A stretch of 64,000 nucleotides of DNA from Hyphomicrobiales bacterium (GCA_900472295.1 UCIA01000030.1:201940-265939); one strand, 5' to 3'. Positions 17,071 through 27,264 are shown, numbered from the stretch's first letter. Numbers and translations are program-made. The notes: generated by a model not told the origin, from the sequence alone.

Positions 17071-18099
17071 TCATGCGGGTGCCACCGTTGGGGTCGTATC
17101 GGCCAGCCTGCGGGCAAGCTTCAGCGCCGCGATCAGGCTGTCGGGACGCGCAATGCCCTTGCCGGCGATGTCGAAGGCTGTGCCGTGATCGGGTGAGGTG
17201 CGGATGAACGGCAGGCCAAGCGTGACGTTGACCGCCTCGTCGAAGGCCAGCGCCTTGGCCGGGATCAGCGCCTGGTCGTGATACATGCAAATTGCCACGT
17301 CATAGCCGGCGCGGGCGCGCGCATGAAACATCGTATCGGCAGGCAGCGGTCCGAAGGCGTCGATGCCTTGCGCGCGCAACATGTTGACCGCTGGGCGGAT
17401 GATGCGCTCGTCCTCCGTCCCCATGGCGCCGCCTTCGCCGGCATGCGGATTGAGGCCGGCAAGCGCCAGCCTTGGCTTTGCGATGCCAAAACGGCTTGCA
17501 AGATCGGCGGCGGTTATGCGGGAGATCGTAACGATCAGCTCAGTCGTCAGCGCCTTTGGCACCTCGCTGAGCGCGATGTGGATGGTGACCGGAACGGTGC
17601 GCAATTCGGGCCCGGCGAGCAGCATTACCGGTGTCACGTCGGCGCCGGTATGGAGCGAGGCCAGGTGCGCCAGATACTCGGTGTGCCCGGGAAAGCCGAA
17701 GCCGGCATCGTAAAGCGGCTTCTTGGCGATCGGGCAGGTGACGACCGCGGCCGCATGGCCGGCAAGGCAATCGGCGACGGCGCGGTCGATGGCCTCGATT
17801 GTGCCGGCGGCATTGGCCGGGTCAGGCCGGCCGGGATCGTCGGTGAAGCGGGCCGCCAGCCGCACCACGGGCAGGGCGCGTTTAAAGACATCAGCCGCTT
17901 GCGCCGGTGTCGTCTCCGCGATTGCCAATTCGATGCCAAGTCGGCGCGCGCGCGCGGCGATCAGCGCCGGATCGGCGAGAAGATAGAAGGGCGCTGCACC
18001 GGAGCGGCGCGCGGCCTGCCAGGCGGCAATGGCAATTTCCGGCCCGACGCCGGAAGGATCGCCGACGCTCAACGCCAGCGGAAGCTCTGCACCACGCAT
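17071..18099 (-). CDS. pdxA: 4-hydroxythreonine-4-phosphate dehydrogenase
   Basis: NAD-dependent step of DXP-dependent pyridoxal phosphate synthesis. The 342-residue protein has the N-terminal LALSVGDPSGVGPEIA, metal-site histidine in GHTEYLAHLA, GLNPHAGEGG near 205 and MYHDQALIPAKAL near 275. It sits between the SurA-like gene (13 bp gap) and rsmA, probably one transcript. Confidence 0.96.
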   Translation of the reverse strand: MRGAELPLALSVGDPSGVGPEIAIAAWQAARRSGAAPFYLLADPALIAARARRLGIELAIAETTPAQAADVFKRALPVVRLAARFTDDPGRPDPANAAGTIEAIDRAVADCLAGHAAAVVTCPIAKKPLYDAGFGFPGHTEYLAHLASLHTGADVTPVMLLAGPELRTVPVTIHIALSEVPKALTTELIVTISRITAADLASRFGIAKPRLALAGLNPHAGEGGAMGTEDERIIRPAVNMLRAQGIDAFGPLPADTMFHARARAGYDVAICMYHDQALIPAKALAFDEAVNVTLGLPFIRTSPDHGTAFDIAGKGIARPDSLIAALKLARRLADTTPTVAPA

Positions 18100-18112
18100 G
18101 GCTATGCCGGCT

Positions 18113-19033
18113 TCAGCGCTCGACGATCTTGGCTTTCGCCTTCAGCTCCTCGACATATTTGGCCGAGAGTGCGTCGGCGTCCTTGTCGCCGCCGCCTTCG
18201 CTCTGGAACACCATCTGCGCGGCCTTGTCGTCGGAGACCTCGCGCGAGGAGCAGATACCGATGAATTCGATGCCGCGCTCGGTCTCGCGCACGGGCGTGG
18301 CGCCGCCGAGTTTCGTGGCCTTGACCTGCTCGGCCCAGTCAGGCGGAAGTTGCGGCGCCAGCAATCGGGGAAGATCGCGAACGGTGACGTCGATCAGGCC
18401 CTTGGCGAATTCGCGCGTCGTGTTGCAGCCGTTGAAGCGGGCGCGCATGGCCTCGGCCTCACGCTTGCGTTTGGCAAGTGTGGCGCTGCGCTCGGCCTTC
18501 GGCACCACGAAGATCACCTGCTGCAGCATGTATTCGGTGGCGCTCGGCTTGGCGCCGCCTTTTTCGAGCATGCGCTTGACCAGGTCCTGTTCGCTGACCT
18601 GCCCGCCACCGCCGCTATAGCGCGCGCTCAGCGCTTGGTTCCATGCCATCTGGGAGCGGATGAATTCCTTGAAGTGCTCCTTGGTCACGCCGGACTGCGC
18701 CATGACGCCGTCGAGCTGCTTGAGCTGCATCTTGTTGGTCGAGGCAAAGCGCTGATAGGCGGCCTCGACCTGGGCGTCGCTGATGCGGATGCCGAGGCGC
18801 CTGGCTTCGGCCATGCGCAGTGTCTGGTCGATCATTTCCTGACCGGCATTGCCCTTCTTGCGCTGCAGTTTCAGGAACGCGGCCCGGTGCGCGATGTCGC
18901 CGCTGGTGATCGGTATGCCGTTGACGACATACTTGATCTCGACGGCGAAAGCCGGTGACGTGATTGCGGTGATCGAGACCGAGGTCGCCGCCACCAGCAG
19001 CGCGAATCCTGCCGAAAACAGGTATTTCCTCAT
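18113..19033 (-). CDS. SurA-like periplasmic chaperone/peptidylprolyl isomerase
   Basis: Periplasmic outer-membrane-protein chaperone of the SurA N-terminal domain family, 306 residues. A signal peptide ends near AFA-VE (about residue 30). The SurA_N helical domain (VVNGIPITSGDIAHRAAFLK) is followed by a degenerate parvulin region with EYMLQQVIFVVP. Placement next to lptD and pdxA matches surA in other proteobacteria, but the second isomerase domain is missing, so the symbol is withheld. An ATG at 19042 is an alternative start. The ATG at 19033 has better GGGA spacing. Confidence 0.85.
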   Translation of the reverse strand: MRKYLFSAGFALLVAATSVSITAITSPAFAVEIKYVVNGIPITSGDIAHRAAFLKLQRKKGNAGQEMIDQTLRMAEARRLGIRISDAQVEAAYQRFASTNKMQLKQLDGVMAQSGVTKEHFKEFIRSQMAWNQALSARYSGGGGQVSEQDLVKRMLEKGGAKPSATEYMLQQVIFVVPKAERSATLAKRKREAEAMRARFNGCNTTREFAKGLIDVTVRDLPRLLAPQLPPDWAEQVKATKLGGATPVRETERGIEFIGICSSREVSDDKAAQMVFQSEGGGDKDADALSAKYVEELKAKAKIVER

Positions 19034-19131
19034 CGAAAGCATCCCAATTCTAGCCCGGTTTGGCCAATTCTAGGCTGACCTTGGTGAAACCCGTGCCTGC
19101 TCTATGCGGCGAAACGATGTCGTCGACTGGC

Positions 19132-21555
19132 CTACTGGATCGTGTCGATCGAGCTTTGTGACGAGCCGAAGTCGCCGAGCGTGCGGAACGACAGGTTGAA
19201 GCCGACATTCTGCGACACTTCCTTGGTGATGAGGTCGCGCGATTCCGAGAACGTCATCAGATAGGTGAAGCAGGAATCATTGTAGGCAAAGCCGACGCCG
19301 TCCTTGACCAGTACGCTTTGCTGCAGGTCGTAGGTGCCGGTGCCGAAGACGCGCCAGTTTTCGGCCAGATGAGTCGAGGCGCCAAGCGTCACTTCGTGGC
19401 GATCGTTGGTGAAACCGTAGAGCGGCTGCGCCTGGATGAAGGCGTATTTGGCGCTCAGCGAAACCGGCAGGCCGGAATAGGCGGCCTTCACCTCGGCGCG
19501 GCGGACCTCGAAGCTCTGCTCGTCGAAGCGGCCGCTGAACGAACCGGAGAAGCCGCTCGGGCTGCTGAAGCCGACAAGGCCGACATAATCGGAAGTCGAG
19601 GTCTCCAGGCCGGAGTTGGCACCGACATTGACCAGATCCGGCGAATCGAAGGAGTTGCGTCCGCCCAACTGGTAGGATTGGCCGAAGATGGCGTTGGTGC
19701 CCCAGCCATTGTCATAGGCGCCGGAATAGCGGAACCCGACATTGGCGCGGCTGCCGCCTTCGACGCGGTCGTAGCCGGAGAACTTGTCGCGCTCGAACAG
19801 CGTCGTGGCGTCGAAGACGAAGCTCTGCGCATCCTCGTTGGGGATGGCGAGCCCGCCGACATACTGCTCGTTCGGGCGCATGAATACCTGCGCCATCGGT
19901 TCGACGATGTGGCTGGAGCCGGTCATCGAGAACAGCACCGGCCAGCGCATTTCAAGTCCGGCGGTCGCCATGTAGCGAGCAAACGAGGACCGCGTGTCGG
20001 CAGAGACACCCAGATTTGTCGCCATCTCGTTTATGGCGTTCAGAGAAGCCGAGGATGCGTTGAGATAGTCGACGTCACCCTGGAGAGCCAAAAGCGGCGT
20101 CAGCTGCAAGCCACCATCGGTGGTGAAGGTGCGTTTCCACTCCGTCTCGGCGGTGATGCGGCCGGATTCGCCCTCGATGCCGCGCACGCGCTGGACGCCT
20201 GAGGCCGGCACATCATTTGGGTCGAAATAGGCTCGATCGAGATCGTCGCGGCGGATGATGCGCGCATTGACGTTGAACGACAGCTGGCCGCCGGCCACCG
20301 ACATGTCGGGGATATAGGCATAATCGAGCGACGGCAGCACCCAGGGCTGCTTGTCGCTGCGCGCCGCGATGTTGCTGTCCAGCGTGTTTTCCTGAACCTG
20401 GAAGCGCATGGCGCGCACATCGAAATAGTTACGGTCGTTGAGGCCGGTCAAATAGACCGAGGATTGGTGGACGTAATCGTTGTAGCCGTCGATCGTATAG
20501 GTGCGCGAAAAATTCTTGTCGGTCTGCAGCAGGACGTCCCAGCCGAAGTTCCAGCGCGGATTGATGGCGAACTGGCCCTTGGTGCCCATCATGCCACGGA
20601 ACTTGTTGGGGTCGCCAACCTCACCCGAATTGACGTTGCTGCCGAATTCGTCGCGGAATTCTTCAGGATTCTCCTGACGGATGCCGGCGATCTTCAGCGT
20701 GTACTGGCCATTGTTAAAGCGCTGGCGCCACTCGGCCTCGCCGAGGAAACCCTGCTTGGTGTAGCCGCTGCCGGTGACCGTGAGGTCGTAGGTCGGCGAC
20801 AAGGCGAAATAGTAGGGGACTTTGACGCCGACGCCGAGATCGGAATTGAAGGAGATGCTTGGGATCAGGAAGCCGCTTTTGCGCTTGACCGTCGGGTCGG
20901 CGATCTCGAACGCGGGCAGATAGGCCAGCGGGAAGCCGAAGAACTCGAAGTTCGCATTCTCGAAGCGAACCGTCTTCTTTTCGCCGTTCCAGATGATCTT
21001 CCTGGCCTTGACGCGCCATGTCGGCGCCTTGTCCGGCTTGTCCTCGCACGGTTCGCAGGCCGTATAGACGCCGTTGTGGAACGTCGTCAGCACGCCGCCC
21101 ATGCGTTCAGCGCTTTCGGCGGCGAAATAGGCCTTTTCAGGGGTTTCAACGCGCAGCGCATTGACGAACCCGTCAGCGAAATCGTCGGTAATATCGATAT
21201 GCTGCGAATTGATCTTGGTGCCGTCGCTGTTGACGATCTCGACATTGCCGGTGGCGACAAGCCGCTTGGTGTTGCGATCGTATATGACCCGCTGGGCGAC
21301 AAGCTTGTTGCCGCCGTAGTCGATCTGGACGCCGCCAACGGCGGTCACGGTCTGGTTGTCATTGTTATAGATGAGCGTGTCGGCCGCCAGAAGCATCTGC
21401 GTGCCGGACGGAACCTTTGTCGCCACGTCGGTGACGTCCTGCGCCAGCGCAGGGGCCGTCAGCACGCCGCAGGCGAGCAGGCATGCCAAGGCGCTCGCCG
21501 AATAAAGGCGCGCCAAACCGGCCTGCCTATGGCTGCGCAAAGCCGCCTCCCTCAC
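19132..21555 (-). CDS. lptD: LPS-assembly protein LptD
   Basis: Outer-membrane beta-barrel that inserts lipopolysaccharide into the outer leaflet with LptE. The signal peptide ends near APALA-QD (residue 38). The OstA/LptA-like jellyroll (ADTLIYNNDNQTVTAVGGVQIDYGG) and a large barrel of aromatic beta strands ending near the C-terminus follow. The GTG at 21555 overlaps the last base of the lptG stop (TAGTG) and has AAGGAAG upstream. It gives 807 residues, as expected. The longer open frame overlapping lptG was rejected as coding. CxxC-type cysteines (TACEPCED) near residue 165 may serve disulfide maturation. Confidence 0.93.
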   Translation of the reverse strand: MREAALRSHRQAGLARLYSASALACLLACGVLTAPALAQDVTDVATKVPSGTQMLLAADTLIYNNDNQTVTAVGGVQIDYGGNKLVAQRVIYDRNTKRLVATGNVEIVNSDGTKINSQHIDITDDFADGFVNALRVETPEKAYFAAESAERMGGVLTTFHNGVYTACEPCEDKPDKAPTWRVKARKIIWNGEKKTVRFENANFEFFGFPLAYLPAFEIADPTVKRKSGFLIPSISFNSDLGVGVKVPYYFALSPTYDLTVTGSGYTKQGFLGEAEWRQRFNNGQYTLKIAGIRQENPEEFRDEFGSNVNSGEVGDPNKFRGMMGTKGQFAINPRWNFGWDVLLQTDKNFSRTYTIDGYNDYVHQSSVYLTGLNDRNYFDVRAMRFQVQENTLDSNIAARSDKQPWVLPSLDYAYIPDMSVAGGQLSFNVNARIIRRDDLDRAYFDPNDVPASGVQRVRGIEGESGRITAETEWKRTFTTDGGLQLTPLLALQGDVDYLNASSASLNAINEMATNLGVSADTRSSFARYMATAGLEMRWPVLFSMTGSSHIVEPMAQVFMRPNEQYVGGLAIPNEDAQSFVFDATTLFERDKFSGYDRVEGGSRANVGFRYSGAYDNGWGTNAIFGQSYQLGGRNSFDSPDLVNVGANSGLETSTSDYVGLVGFSSPSGFSGSFSGRFDEQSFEVRRAEVKAAYSGLPVSLSAKYAFIQAQPLYGFTNDRHEVTLGASTHLAENWRVFGTGTYDLQQSVLVKDGVGFAYNDSCFTYLMTFSESRDLITKEVSQNVGFNLSFRTLGDFGSSQSSIDTIQ

Positions 21556-22637
21556 TAGCCGTCTTCCTTGTATAGCAGGAATGTCACCCCAAAGAACATA
21601 GCCACGACAACCGGAACCCATGCAGCCACGGCTGTGGGTACGAATCCCGCGACGCCGAATGCCTTGACCAATACCGAAACGACATAAAGCAGAAAGCCGG
21701 CGAGGACGCCACCCAGAATCATCGTTGCCGACTGCCCCATCCTCGCAAATCGCATTGAAACTGTTGCCGCAATCAGCGTCATGGCCACAAGCAGGAACGG
21801 TAACGCCACCAGCGAATCGAACTGCATGGCGAAAGCATTTGCCTTGAGGCCGAAGGAACGGGCAACCTCGATCTTGCCTGGAAGGTCGTAGAACGGGATG
21901 GTTTCGGGGCGCGCTAGCCGTTCCTGCACGAATTCCGGCCTGAGATTCGTCGGCAGCCGGTCGGTCGTCTCCGAGCGTATAGTGCCGTCCTTGAACACCT
22001 TGACGTCCTGCAATTCCCAGTAACCGTCGCGCAGGAAGGCGCGAGCCGCGTCCTTGCGTTCGACGATATTGCCTTGCGGATCGAGGACAAAAAACACCGC
22101 ATCGGCCATTTCCAGGCCTTGGTTCAGAATCGCGCGCGCGCCGATGATGGTATCGCCGGAACTGGTTTTCTGGCGCAGCCACGGCGTGGCATCCTCCGCT
22201 ACCGCGTTCGAATTGCCGGCCCGCAGCTGGCTTTCCATCTGCTCTGACCAGGAATAGCCATGCGCCGCGATCGGATTGAGCACGCCGACCGAAAGCATGC
22301 CGAATAACAGCGCACCGATGCAACAGGGCAACAGGAACTGCCAGGCTGACACGCCGGCCGAGCGGGCAATGACCAACTCGTATTTGCGGTTGAGCGACAC
22401 CAGTGTCGCCATCGCCGAGAACAGGCCGACGAACGGCACCGTCTGCAGCATGATCATCGGCATTCTCAACGCCGAGATGGCGACCGCCGTGCCATAGGTG
22501 AAGCCGGGAAGGCCGGTGATGCGGCCGGACAGTTCGGTGAAGTCGATCAGGAACACCAGCGCCAGAAGGCCGATGAAGAACCAGATCGTGATGGACACGT
22601 AGCGGAAGAAGAAGTAGCGCCCGAGAGTCCAGCCCAT
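21555..22637 (-). CDS. lptG: LPS export ABC transporter permease LptG
   Basis: Inner-membrane half of the LptB2FG lipopolysaccharide extractor. The 360-residue protein has one N-terminal helix, two helices, a periplasmic beta-jellyroll (about residues 130-260) and C-terminal helices. The block RKYELVIARSAGVSAWQFL (coupling helix) is typical. It lies 19 bp after lptF and overlaps lptD by one base, so the three form one operon. Confidence 0.95.
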   Translation of the reverse strand: MGWTLGRYFFFRYVSITIWFFIGLLALVFLIDFTELSGRITGLPGFTYGTAVAISALRMPMIMLQTVPFVGLFSAMATLVSLNRKYELVIARSAGVSAWQFLLPCCIGALLFGMLSVGVLNPIAAHGYSWSEQMESQLRAGNSNAVAEDATPWLRQKTSSGDTIIGARAILNQGLEMADAVFFVLDPQGNIVERKDAARAFLRDGYWELQDVKVFKDGTIRSETTDRLPTNLRPEFVQERLARPETIPFYDLPGKIEVARSFGLKANAFAMQFDSLVALPFLLVAMTLIAATVSMRFARMGQSATMILGGVLAGFLLYVVSVLVKAFGVAGFVPTAVAAWVPVVVAMFFGVTFLLYKEDG

Positions 22638-22656
22638 TAGCGTGTCCAGCCCATCG

Positions 22657-23856
22657 TCAGGCTCCCTGGCCGGATGTTTTGCGCCTGGACAGGCGCAGCT
22701 TGATCGCCGTCCAGCCGTCGCTGACGCGGCCGGCGAAATTGGTCATCCAGTCGGTCCAGGCGGCGGGGAGTTCCATGCTTCGCGAGGAGACGATGAACCA
22801 GATGGCGATCGTCGAGGCCACGATCGGCACGCCATAGACCATATAGGCATATTGCGGCAGCTTGTCGGCCTTCCCGGCGGCGAAAAAGCCCAGCCAGCGC
22901 ACGAACAGCGCGATGGCGATGGCCGTGATCAGCGGATGGATGCGCGCCTCGCGGTGCGAACGTGCATCGCCTGCCACGGCCAGTGCGATGAGCGCGAACA
23001 CCAGCGAATACGACCATTCGGAAAAGCGCTGGTCGAGTTCGGCCTTGTAGGCGCCGGGCCTGCGCTGGAACATCTTGTCGTTGGGGTCCGGGTTGAACAG
23101 ATACTGCGTCGTTCGGTCCTTGGGCAGGAGCAGGATATCGTTCGCCGCCGACATGAAGGCGGACATGTCGAAGGCATAAGAGGTGAAGCGGATGACCGAC
23201 AGGTCGCCGGTCAGCGTCTTGCGGTGAATGACGCCGTCATTCATCATCAACACCTTCTCGTCGCCCTTTTCGACGATGCTGCCGCTCTTGGCATAATAAA
23301 TCAGATTGGCGCCTTCCTCGCGCGAATCGGCGACGAAAATGCCGCCAAGCCGGTTGTCCGGCAACCTCTCGCCGATCTGCAGGAACAGCCCGTCGTCGAT
23401 CTTGCGGAACGTGCCTTCCTGGATGATCAGCGACAACAGATCGGCGCGCGAGGAGGCAATCAGCTGGCGGTTCTTCTGCCTGGCATAAGGCTCGACGCCA
23501 TTGTCGACTGCGAACGAAAAGATGCTGGCAGCCAGTGCAATCAGCAGGATCGGCCGCACGATCGTCCAGCGCGAGGCGCCGGCGGCGTTGATGACGGCGA
23601 GTTCGGAGTCGGAATTCATGACGCTGAGCGTCTGGGCAACCGCCACCACCAGGGCGAACGGCACCACGATCGGGATGATCGAGGGGATGATGAGGGCTGC
23701 GACCTCGAAGAAGGTCAGCGCCGACTGGCCTGAGTCGGTGACGAGGTCGATGCGGGCGAGCACCTGCGTCGTCCAGACAATGGCCAGCGTCCAGATCAGC
23801 GCAGCGAGAAACACCGCCAGCGCGCGACGCATGATGTAGCGTTCAACGACCTTCAT
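22657..23856 (-). CDS. lptF: LPS export ABC transporter permease LptF
   Basis: Partner permease of LptG, 399 residues. The N-terminal helix follows MKVVERYIMRRALAVF, the coupling helix lies in VMNSDSELAVINAAGASRW, and a periplasmic domain and C-terminal helices follow. A basic C-terminal tail extends beyond the last helix. First gene of the lptF-lptG-lptD operon, reading away from pepA across a 373-bp gap that should hold both promoters. Confidence 0.95.
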   Translation of the reverse strand: MKVVERYIMRRALAVFLAALIWTLAIVWTTQVLARIDLVTDSGQSALTFFEVAALIIPSIIPIVVPFALVVAVAQTLSVMNSDSELAVINAAGASRWTIVRPILLIALAASIFSFAVDNGVEPYARQKNRQLIASSRADLLSLIIQEGTFRKIDDGLFLQIGERLPDNRLGGIFVADSREEGANLIYYAKSGSIVEKGDEKVLMMNDGVIHRKTLTGDLSVIRFTSYAFDMSAFMSAANDILLLPKDRTTQYLFNPDPNDKMFQRRPGAYKAELDQRFSEWSYSLVFALIALAVAGDARSHREARIHPLITAIAIALFVRWLGFFAAGKADKLPQYAYMVYGVPIVASTIAIWFIVSSRSMELPAAWTDWMTNFAGRVSDGWTAIKLRLSRRKTSGQGA

Positions 23857-24229
23857 GTAAGGCTTTTCTCGATTTGCCGAACGGCATCATGCCCGCCGAC
23901 AAGGTAGTCGTCCGGCGTCGCCTGTACAACTGGCTGCGTTTGGCGATTCCATTTCAGCGGTTCGATCCGATTTCCGTCCCACATCGCCCGTCCCGCGGGT
24001 CGGAGTGTCGGCGGCAATGGATAAGAAAGGGAGAACATCGATGGTTAACAACAGGTTGCGGCAGGAAAGCGGGGCCGTGCCGCGACGAATCGCCGTCGAT
24101 TCCACATCGCATATGAGCCCCGATTCCGGCAAAGTCTTGCCAAATGAAGGAAAACGACCAAATGTCGCGCGTCTTCCCTGACAACGTATTTTTCCTGAAA
24201 ATCTGAGCCTTTCCCGAAAGCAGGACCTG
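23857..24229. other. Divergent intergenic region lptF/pepA
   Basis: No convincing gene. It must hold promoters for lptF (minus) and pepA (plus). I see no strong dyad, repeat or clear sigma-70-like pair. Confidence 0.5.
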
Positions 24230-25720
24230 ATGACTTTGAGACCGTTGATCGCCTTCGCCAAATTTGCAGCGCCCAAAAAGGGCAGCGTCTTCGTGCTGGC
24301 GGCTGACGATGGCGGTCTTGGCGAGCCGGCAAAGGCCTGCGATCCCTCAGGAACGCTGGCGCGGGCATTTCCAGTGGCCGAGTTTTCCGGAAAGTTCGCC
24401 AGCGTCGTCGAAGTGCTGGCGCCGCAGGGGACATCGCTCGATCGCCTGCTGGCAATCGGCGTCGGCAAGGTCGCCGGCCTCGATGACTTTGCCTGGCTGA
24501 AGCTTGGCGGCACCATTGCCGCGTCTTTGCGCAAGGCAACGGAAGTGGCCGTCATTTTCGATGTGCCGGGCGCAACCATTGGCGGCAGGCAAGCGGCGAA
24601 CCTCGCTGCCGGCATCATCCTGCGCAGCTATTCCTTCGACAAATACAAGACCAAGAAGGATAAGGACGACACCGAGCCGAAGAAGCCGGTCAAGGTCACC
24701 ATCCACACCGCCGATCCTGCCGCGGCGAAGAAGGCCTTTGCCGACGAGCTGGCGGTGATCGACGGCGTGCTTCTGGCGCGCGACCTGGTAAACGAACCCG
24801 CCAACACACTGGGTCCGGTCGAATTCGCCGCCCGCGCCAAGGAATTGGAAGCGCTCGGCGTCGAGGTCGAGATTTTGACCGAGAAAGAGATGAAGAAGCT
24901 CGGCATGGGCTCGCTGCTTGGTGTCGCGCAGGGATCGCCGCGTGGCGCCCGCATGGCCGTCATGCAATGGAAGGGCGGCAAGGCCAAGGACGCGCCGGTC
25001 GCCTTCGTCGGCAAGGGCGTCACCTTCGACACTGGCGGCAATTCGATGAAGCCGGCCTCCGGCATGGAGGACATGAAGGGCGACATGGGCGGTGCCGCGG
25101 CGGTCATCGGGCTGATCCAGGCGCTGGCTGCCCGCAAGGCGAAAGCCAATGTCGTCGGCATCATCGGGCTGGTGGAAAATGCCGTCGACGGCCATGCCCA
25201 GCGCCCGGGAGACATCGTCACATCGATGTCGGGCCAGACCATCGAGGTGCTCAACACCGACGCCGAGGGCCGCCTCGTGCTGGCCGATGCGCTGTGGTAC
25301 TGCAACGACCGCTTCCAGCCGAAATTCATGGTCAATTTGGCGACGCTGACCGGCGCCATCATGGTCGCGCTCGGCCAGCACTATGCCGGCCTGTTTTCCA
25401 ACAATGACGAACTGTCGGACAGGCTGACGGCGGCCGGCCAGGCGACGCAGGAGCGGCTGTGGCGCATGCCGCTTGGCCCCGAATACGACAAGCTGATCGA
25501 TTCCAAGAACGCCGACATGAAGAACATTGGCGGCCGCTATGGCGGCGCCATCATCGCCGCGCAGTTCCTGCAGCGCTTCGTCAAGGAAACGCCGTGGGCG
25601 CATCTCGATATCGCCGGTACTGCGATGGGTTCGCCGCCAAGCGAGATCAACCAGTCCTGGGGCTCCGGCTTCGGCGTCAGGTTGCTCGACCGGCTGGTGC
25701 GCGACAATTACGAGGGGTAA
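24230..25720 (+). CDS. pepA: Leucyl aminopeptidase (M17)
   Basis: Two-metal cytosolic aminopeptidase, 496 residues. The metal-binding stretch KGVTFDTGGNSMKPASGMED near residue 262 and the M17 signature NTDAEGRLVLADAL near 343 are intact, with a helical N-terminal macro-like domain before them. It lies 8 bp before holC, the same neighbour as in E. coli. Confidence 0.96.
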   Translation: MTLRPLIAFAKFAAPKKGSVFVLAADDGGLGEPAKACDPSGTLARAFPVAEFSGKFASVVEVLAPQGTSLDRLLAIGVGKVAGLDDFAWLKLGGTIAASLRKATEVAVIFDVPGATIGGRQAANLAAGIILRSYSFDKYKTKKDKDDTEPKKPVKVTIHTADPAAAKKAFADELAVIDGVLLARDLVNEPANTLGPVEFAARAKELEALGVEVEILTEKEMKKLGMGSLLGVAQGSPRGARMAVMQWKGGKAKDAPVAFVGKGVTFDTGGNSMKPASGMEDMKGDMGGAAAVIGLIQALAARKAKANVVGIIGLVENAVDGHAQRPGDIVTSMSGQTIEVLNTDAEGRLVLADALWYCNDRFQPKFMVNLATLTGAIMVALGQHYAGLFSNNDELSDRLTAAGQATQERLWRMPLGPEYDKLIDSKNADMKNIGGRYGGAIIAAQFLQRFVKETPWAHLDIAGTAMGSPPSEINQSWGSGFGVRLLDRLVRDNYEG

Positions 25721-25728
25721 GGCCTGAC

Positions 25729-26178
25729 ATGGCCGATGTCCTGTTCTACCACCTGACCGAATCGACGCTGGAGGATGCACTGCCCGGCCTGCTCGAGCGC
25801 AGCGTCGACCGCGGCTGGCGCGCCGTGGTGCAGACCGGCACCGAAGAGCGGCGCGACGCGCTCGACCAGCATCTGTGGACATTCAGGGACGATTCGTTCC
25901 TGGCCCATGCGACCGACCGCGAAGCCTATCCGGCCGAGCAGCCGATCCTTCTGACCACAAGCGAGGCCAATCCCAACCAGGCGCAGATCCGCTTCCTCGT
26001 CGATGGCGCAGCCCCCGCGGATCTCGCCGGCTACGAGCGCGCCGTGTTCCTGTTCGACGGCCATGACACGGCCCAGCTCGAAGGCGCGAGGGCGCACTGG
26101 AAGACACTGAAGGAGGCCGGCCACGCGGTCACCTACTGGCAGCAGACGCCCGACCGGCGCTGGGAGCGAAAGGCCTAG
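25729..26178 (+). CDS. holC: DNA polymerase III chi subunit
   Basis: Clamp-loader accessory protein that links polymerase III to SSB, 149 residues. MADVLFYHLTESTLEDALP, DALDQHLWTFRDDSFLAH and the C-terminal AVTYWQQTPDRRWERKA are typical of alphaproteobacterial HolC. The ATG at 25729 starts 8 bp after pepA. A second, decayed copy of residues 29-149 lies at 34995-35316 in the same orientation, so holC borders the accessory module between them. Confidence 0.95.
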   Translation: MADVLFYHLTESTLEDALPGLLERSVDRGWRAVVQTGTEERRDALDQHLWTFRDDSFLAHATDREAYPAEQPILLTTSEANPNQAQIRFLVDGAAPADLAGYERAVFLFDGHDTAQLEGARAHWKTLKEAGHAVTYWQQTPDRRWERKA

Positions 26179-26272
26179 GGACTGCGCCAGCGCGTCTTGA
26201 AAACGTCGCTGTTCTGTCAGAACGATCCGATCTAAGGATTGCGAAAAGCGCAACTCACGCGGCGGGCTGAGA

Positions 26273-27262
26273 ATGCGGGTCAAGATCATCGGAACCGGGC
26301 GGGCCGTGCCGGCTCAATGCGTGACGTCGCGCAGTTTTGACGCGCGGCTGGGGTTTGGCGACGGACATCTGGAGGCCGCCACCGGCGTCGTCGAACGCTA
26401 TGTCTGCGCGGCCGAGTCGCAGGTCGACCTTGCCTGCGCGGCGGCGCGCTTGGCGCTCGCCGATGCGGGCCTGGAGGCCAGCAGCGTCGATCTGGTCATC
26501 GGCGGTTGCGGCGTGCCTTACCAGCCGCTGCCGTCGACCGCGCCGCTGGTCATGCAGCGCCTCGGCCTGGCGGATGGATCAGCCGCCGCCTTCGACGTCA
26601 ACAGCACCTGCCTCGGCTTCCTCACCGCGTTCGAGACCGCGTCGCGGCTGATCGAGGCCGGGCAATGCCGCACCGCGCTGGTGTTCTCCTCCGAAATCGC
26701 CTCGCGCGCTCTGCCGTGGCACGATCAGCCGGAAATCGCAGCCCTCTTCGGCGATGGCGCAGCGGCCGCAGTGCTGCAACAGGCAGAACCAGGCGAGGGC
26801 AGGGTGGCGGCCAACCTGATGCGCACCTATCCTTCCGCCTATGAAGCCTGCAGCATCGGCGCCGGCGGCACCCGTTTCGATTTTCATCGCCAGCCGGAGG
26901 AATTCGCCCGCTACAGCCTGTTCCATATGGACGGCAAGGAGTTGTTTCGCGTGACGTCACGCCATTTCAACGGTTTCGTTGCCGAATTGCTCGATCGGGC
27001 CGGCTGGGGGCGGGACGATGTCGATCTCGTCGTGCCGCATCAGGCAAGCCCCTTCGCGCTCGCACACATGGCGCGCCAGACCGGTTTTGGCAGGGGAAAG
27101 CTGGTCGACATTGCCGCGCGCTACGGCAATCAGATCGCCGCTTCCATCCCCTTCGCGCTCGATGTCGCGCGCCGCGAAGGCCGCGTCGCGCCGGGCAGCA
27201 AAGTGCTGTTCCTCGGCACCTCGGCCGGCGTTTCGTTCGGCGGCATGGCGCTGGAAGCCTGA
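26273..27262 (+). CDS. 3-oxoacyl-ACP synthase III (FabH)-like ketosynthase
   Basis: Thiolase-fold condensing enzyme of 329 residues. The full FabH triad is present: Cys113 in NSTCLGF, His256 in VPHQASP and Asn286 in RYGNQIAASIP. GTSAGVSFGG forms the C-terminal loop. The overall similarity is to FabH/OleA-type starter condensing enzymes, not to the FabF encoded at 10.9 kb. It heads a run of six genes spaced by a few bases or overlapping, so it probably makes the first carbon-carbon bond of a dedicated pathway rather than serving bulk fatty-acid synthesis. The substrates are unknown. The ribosome-binding site is weak. Confidence 0.88.
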   Translation: MRVKIIGTGRAVPAQCVTSRSFDARLGFGDGHLEAATGVVERYVCAAESQVDLACAAARLALADAGLEASSVDLVIGGCGVPYQPLPSTAPLVMQRLGLADGSAAAFDVNSTCLGFLTAFETASRLIEAGQCRTALVFSSEIASRALPWHDQPEIAALFGDGAAAAVLQQAEPGEGRVAANLMRTYPSAYEACSIGAGGTRFDFHRQPEEFARYSLFHMDGKELFRVTSRHFNGFVAELLDRAGWGRDDVDLVVPHQASPFALAHMARQTGFGRGKLVDIAARYGNQIAASIPFALDVARREGRVAPGSKVLFLGTSAGVSFGGMALEA

Positions 27263-27264
27263 CC

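Noticed and set aside
26211..26223. GTTCT-GTC-AGAAC upstream of the ketosynthase as a LexA (SOS) box
   Set aside because: Alphaproteobacterial LexA sites are GTTC-N7-GTTC direct repeats. This is a short inverted repeat and does not match.
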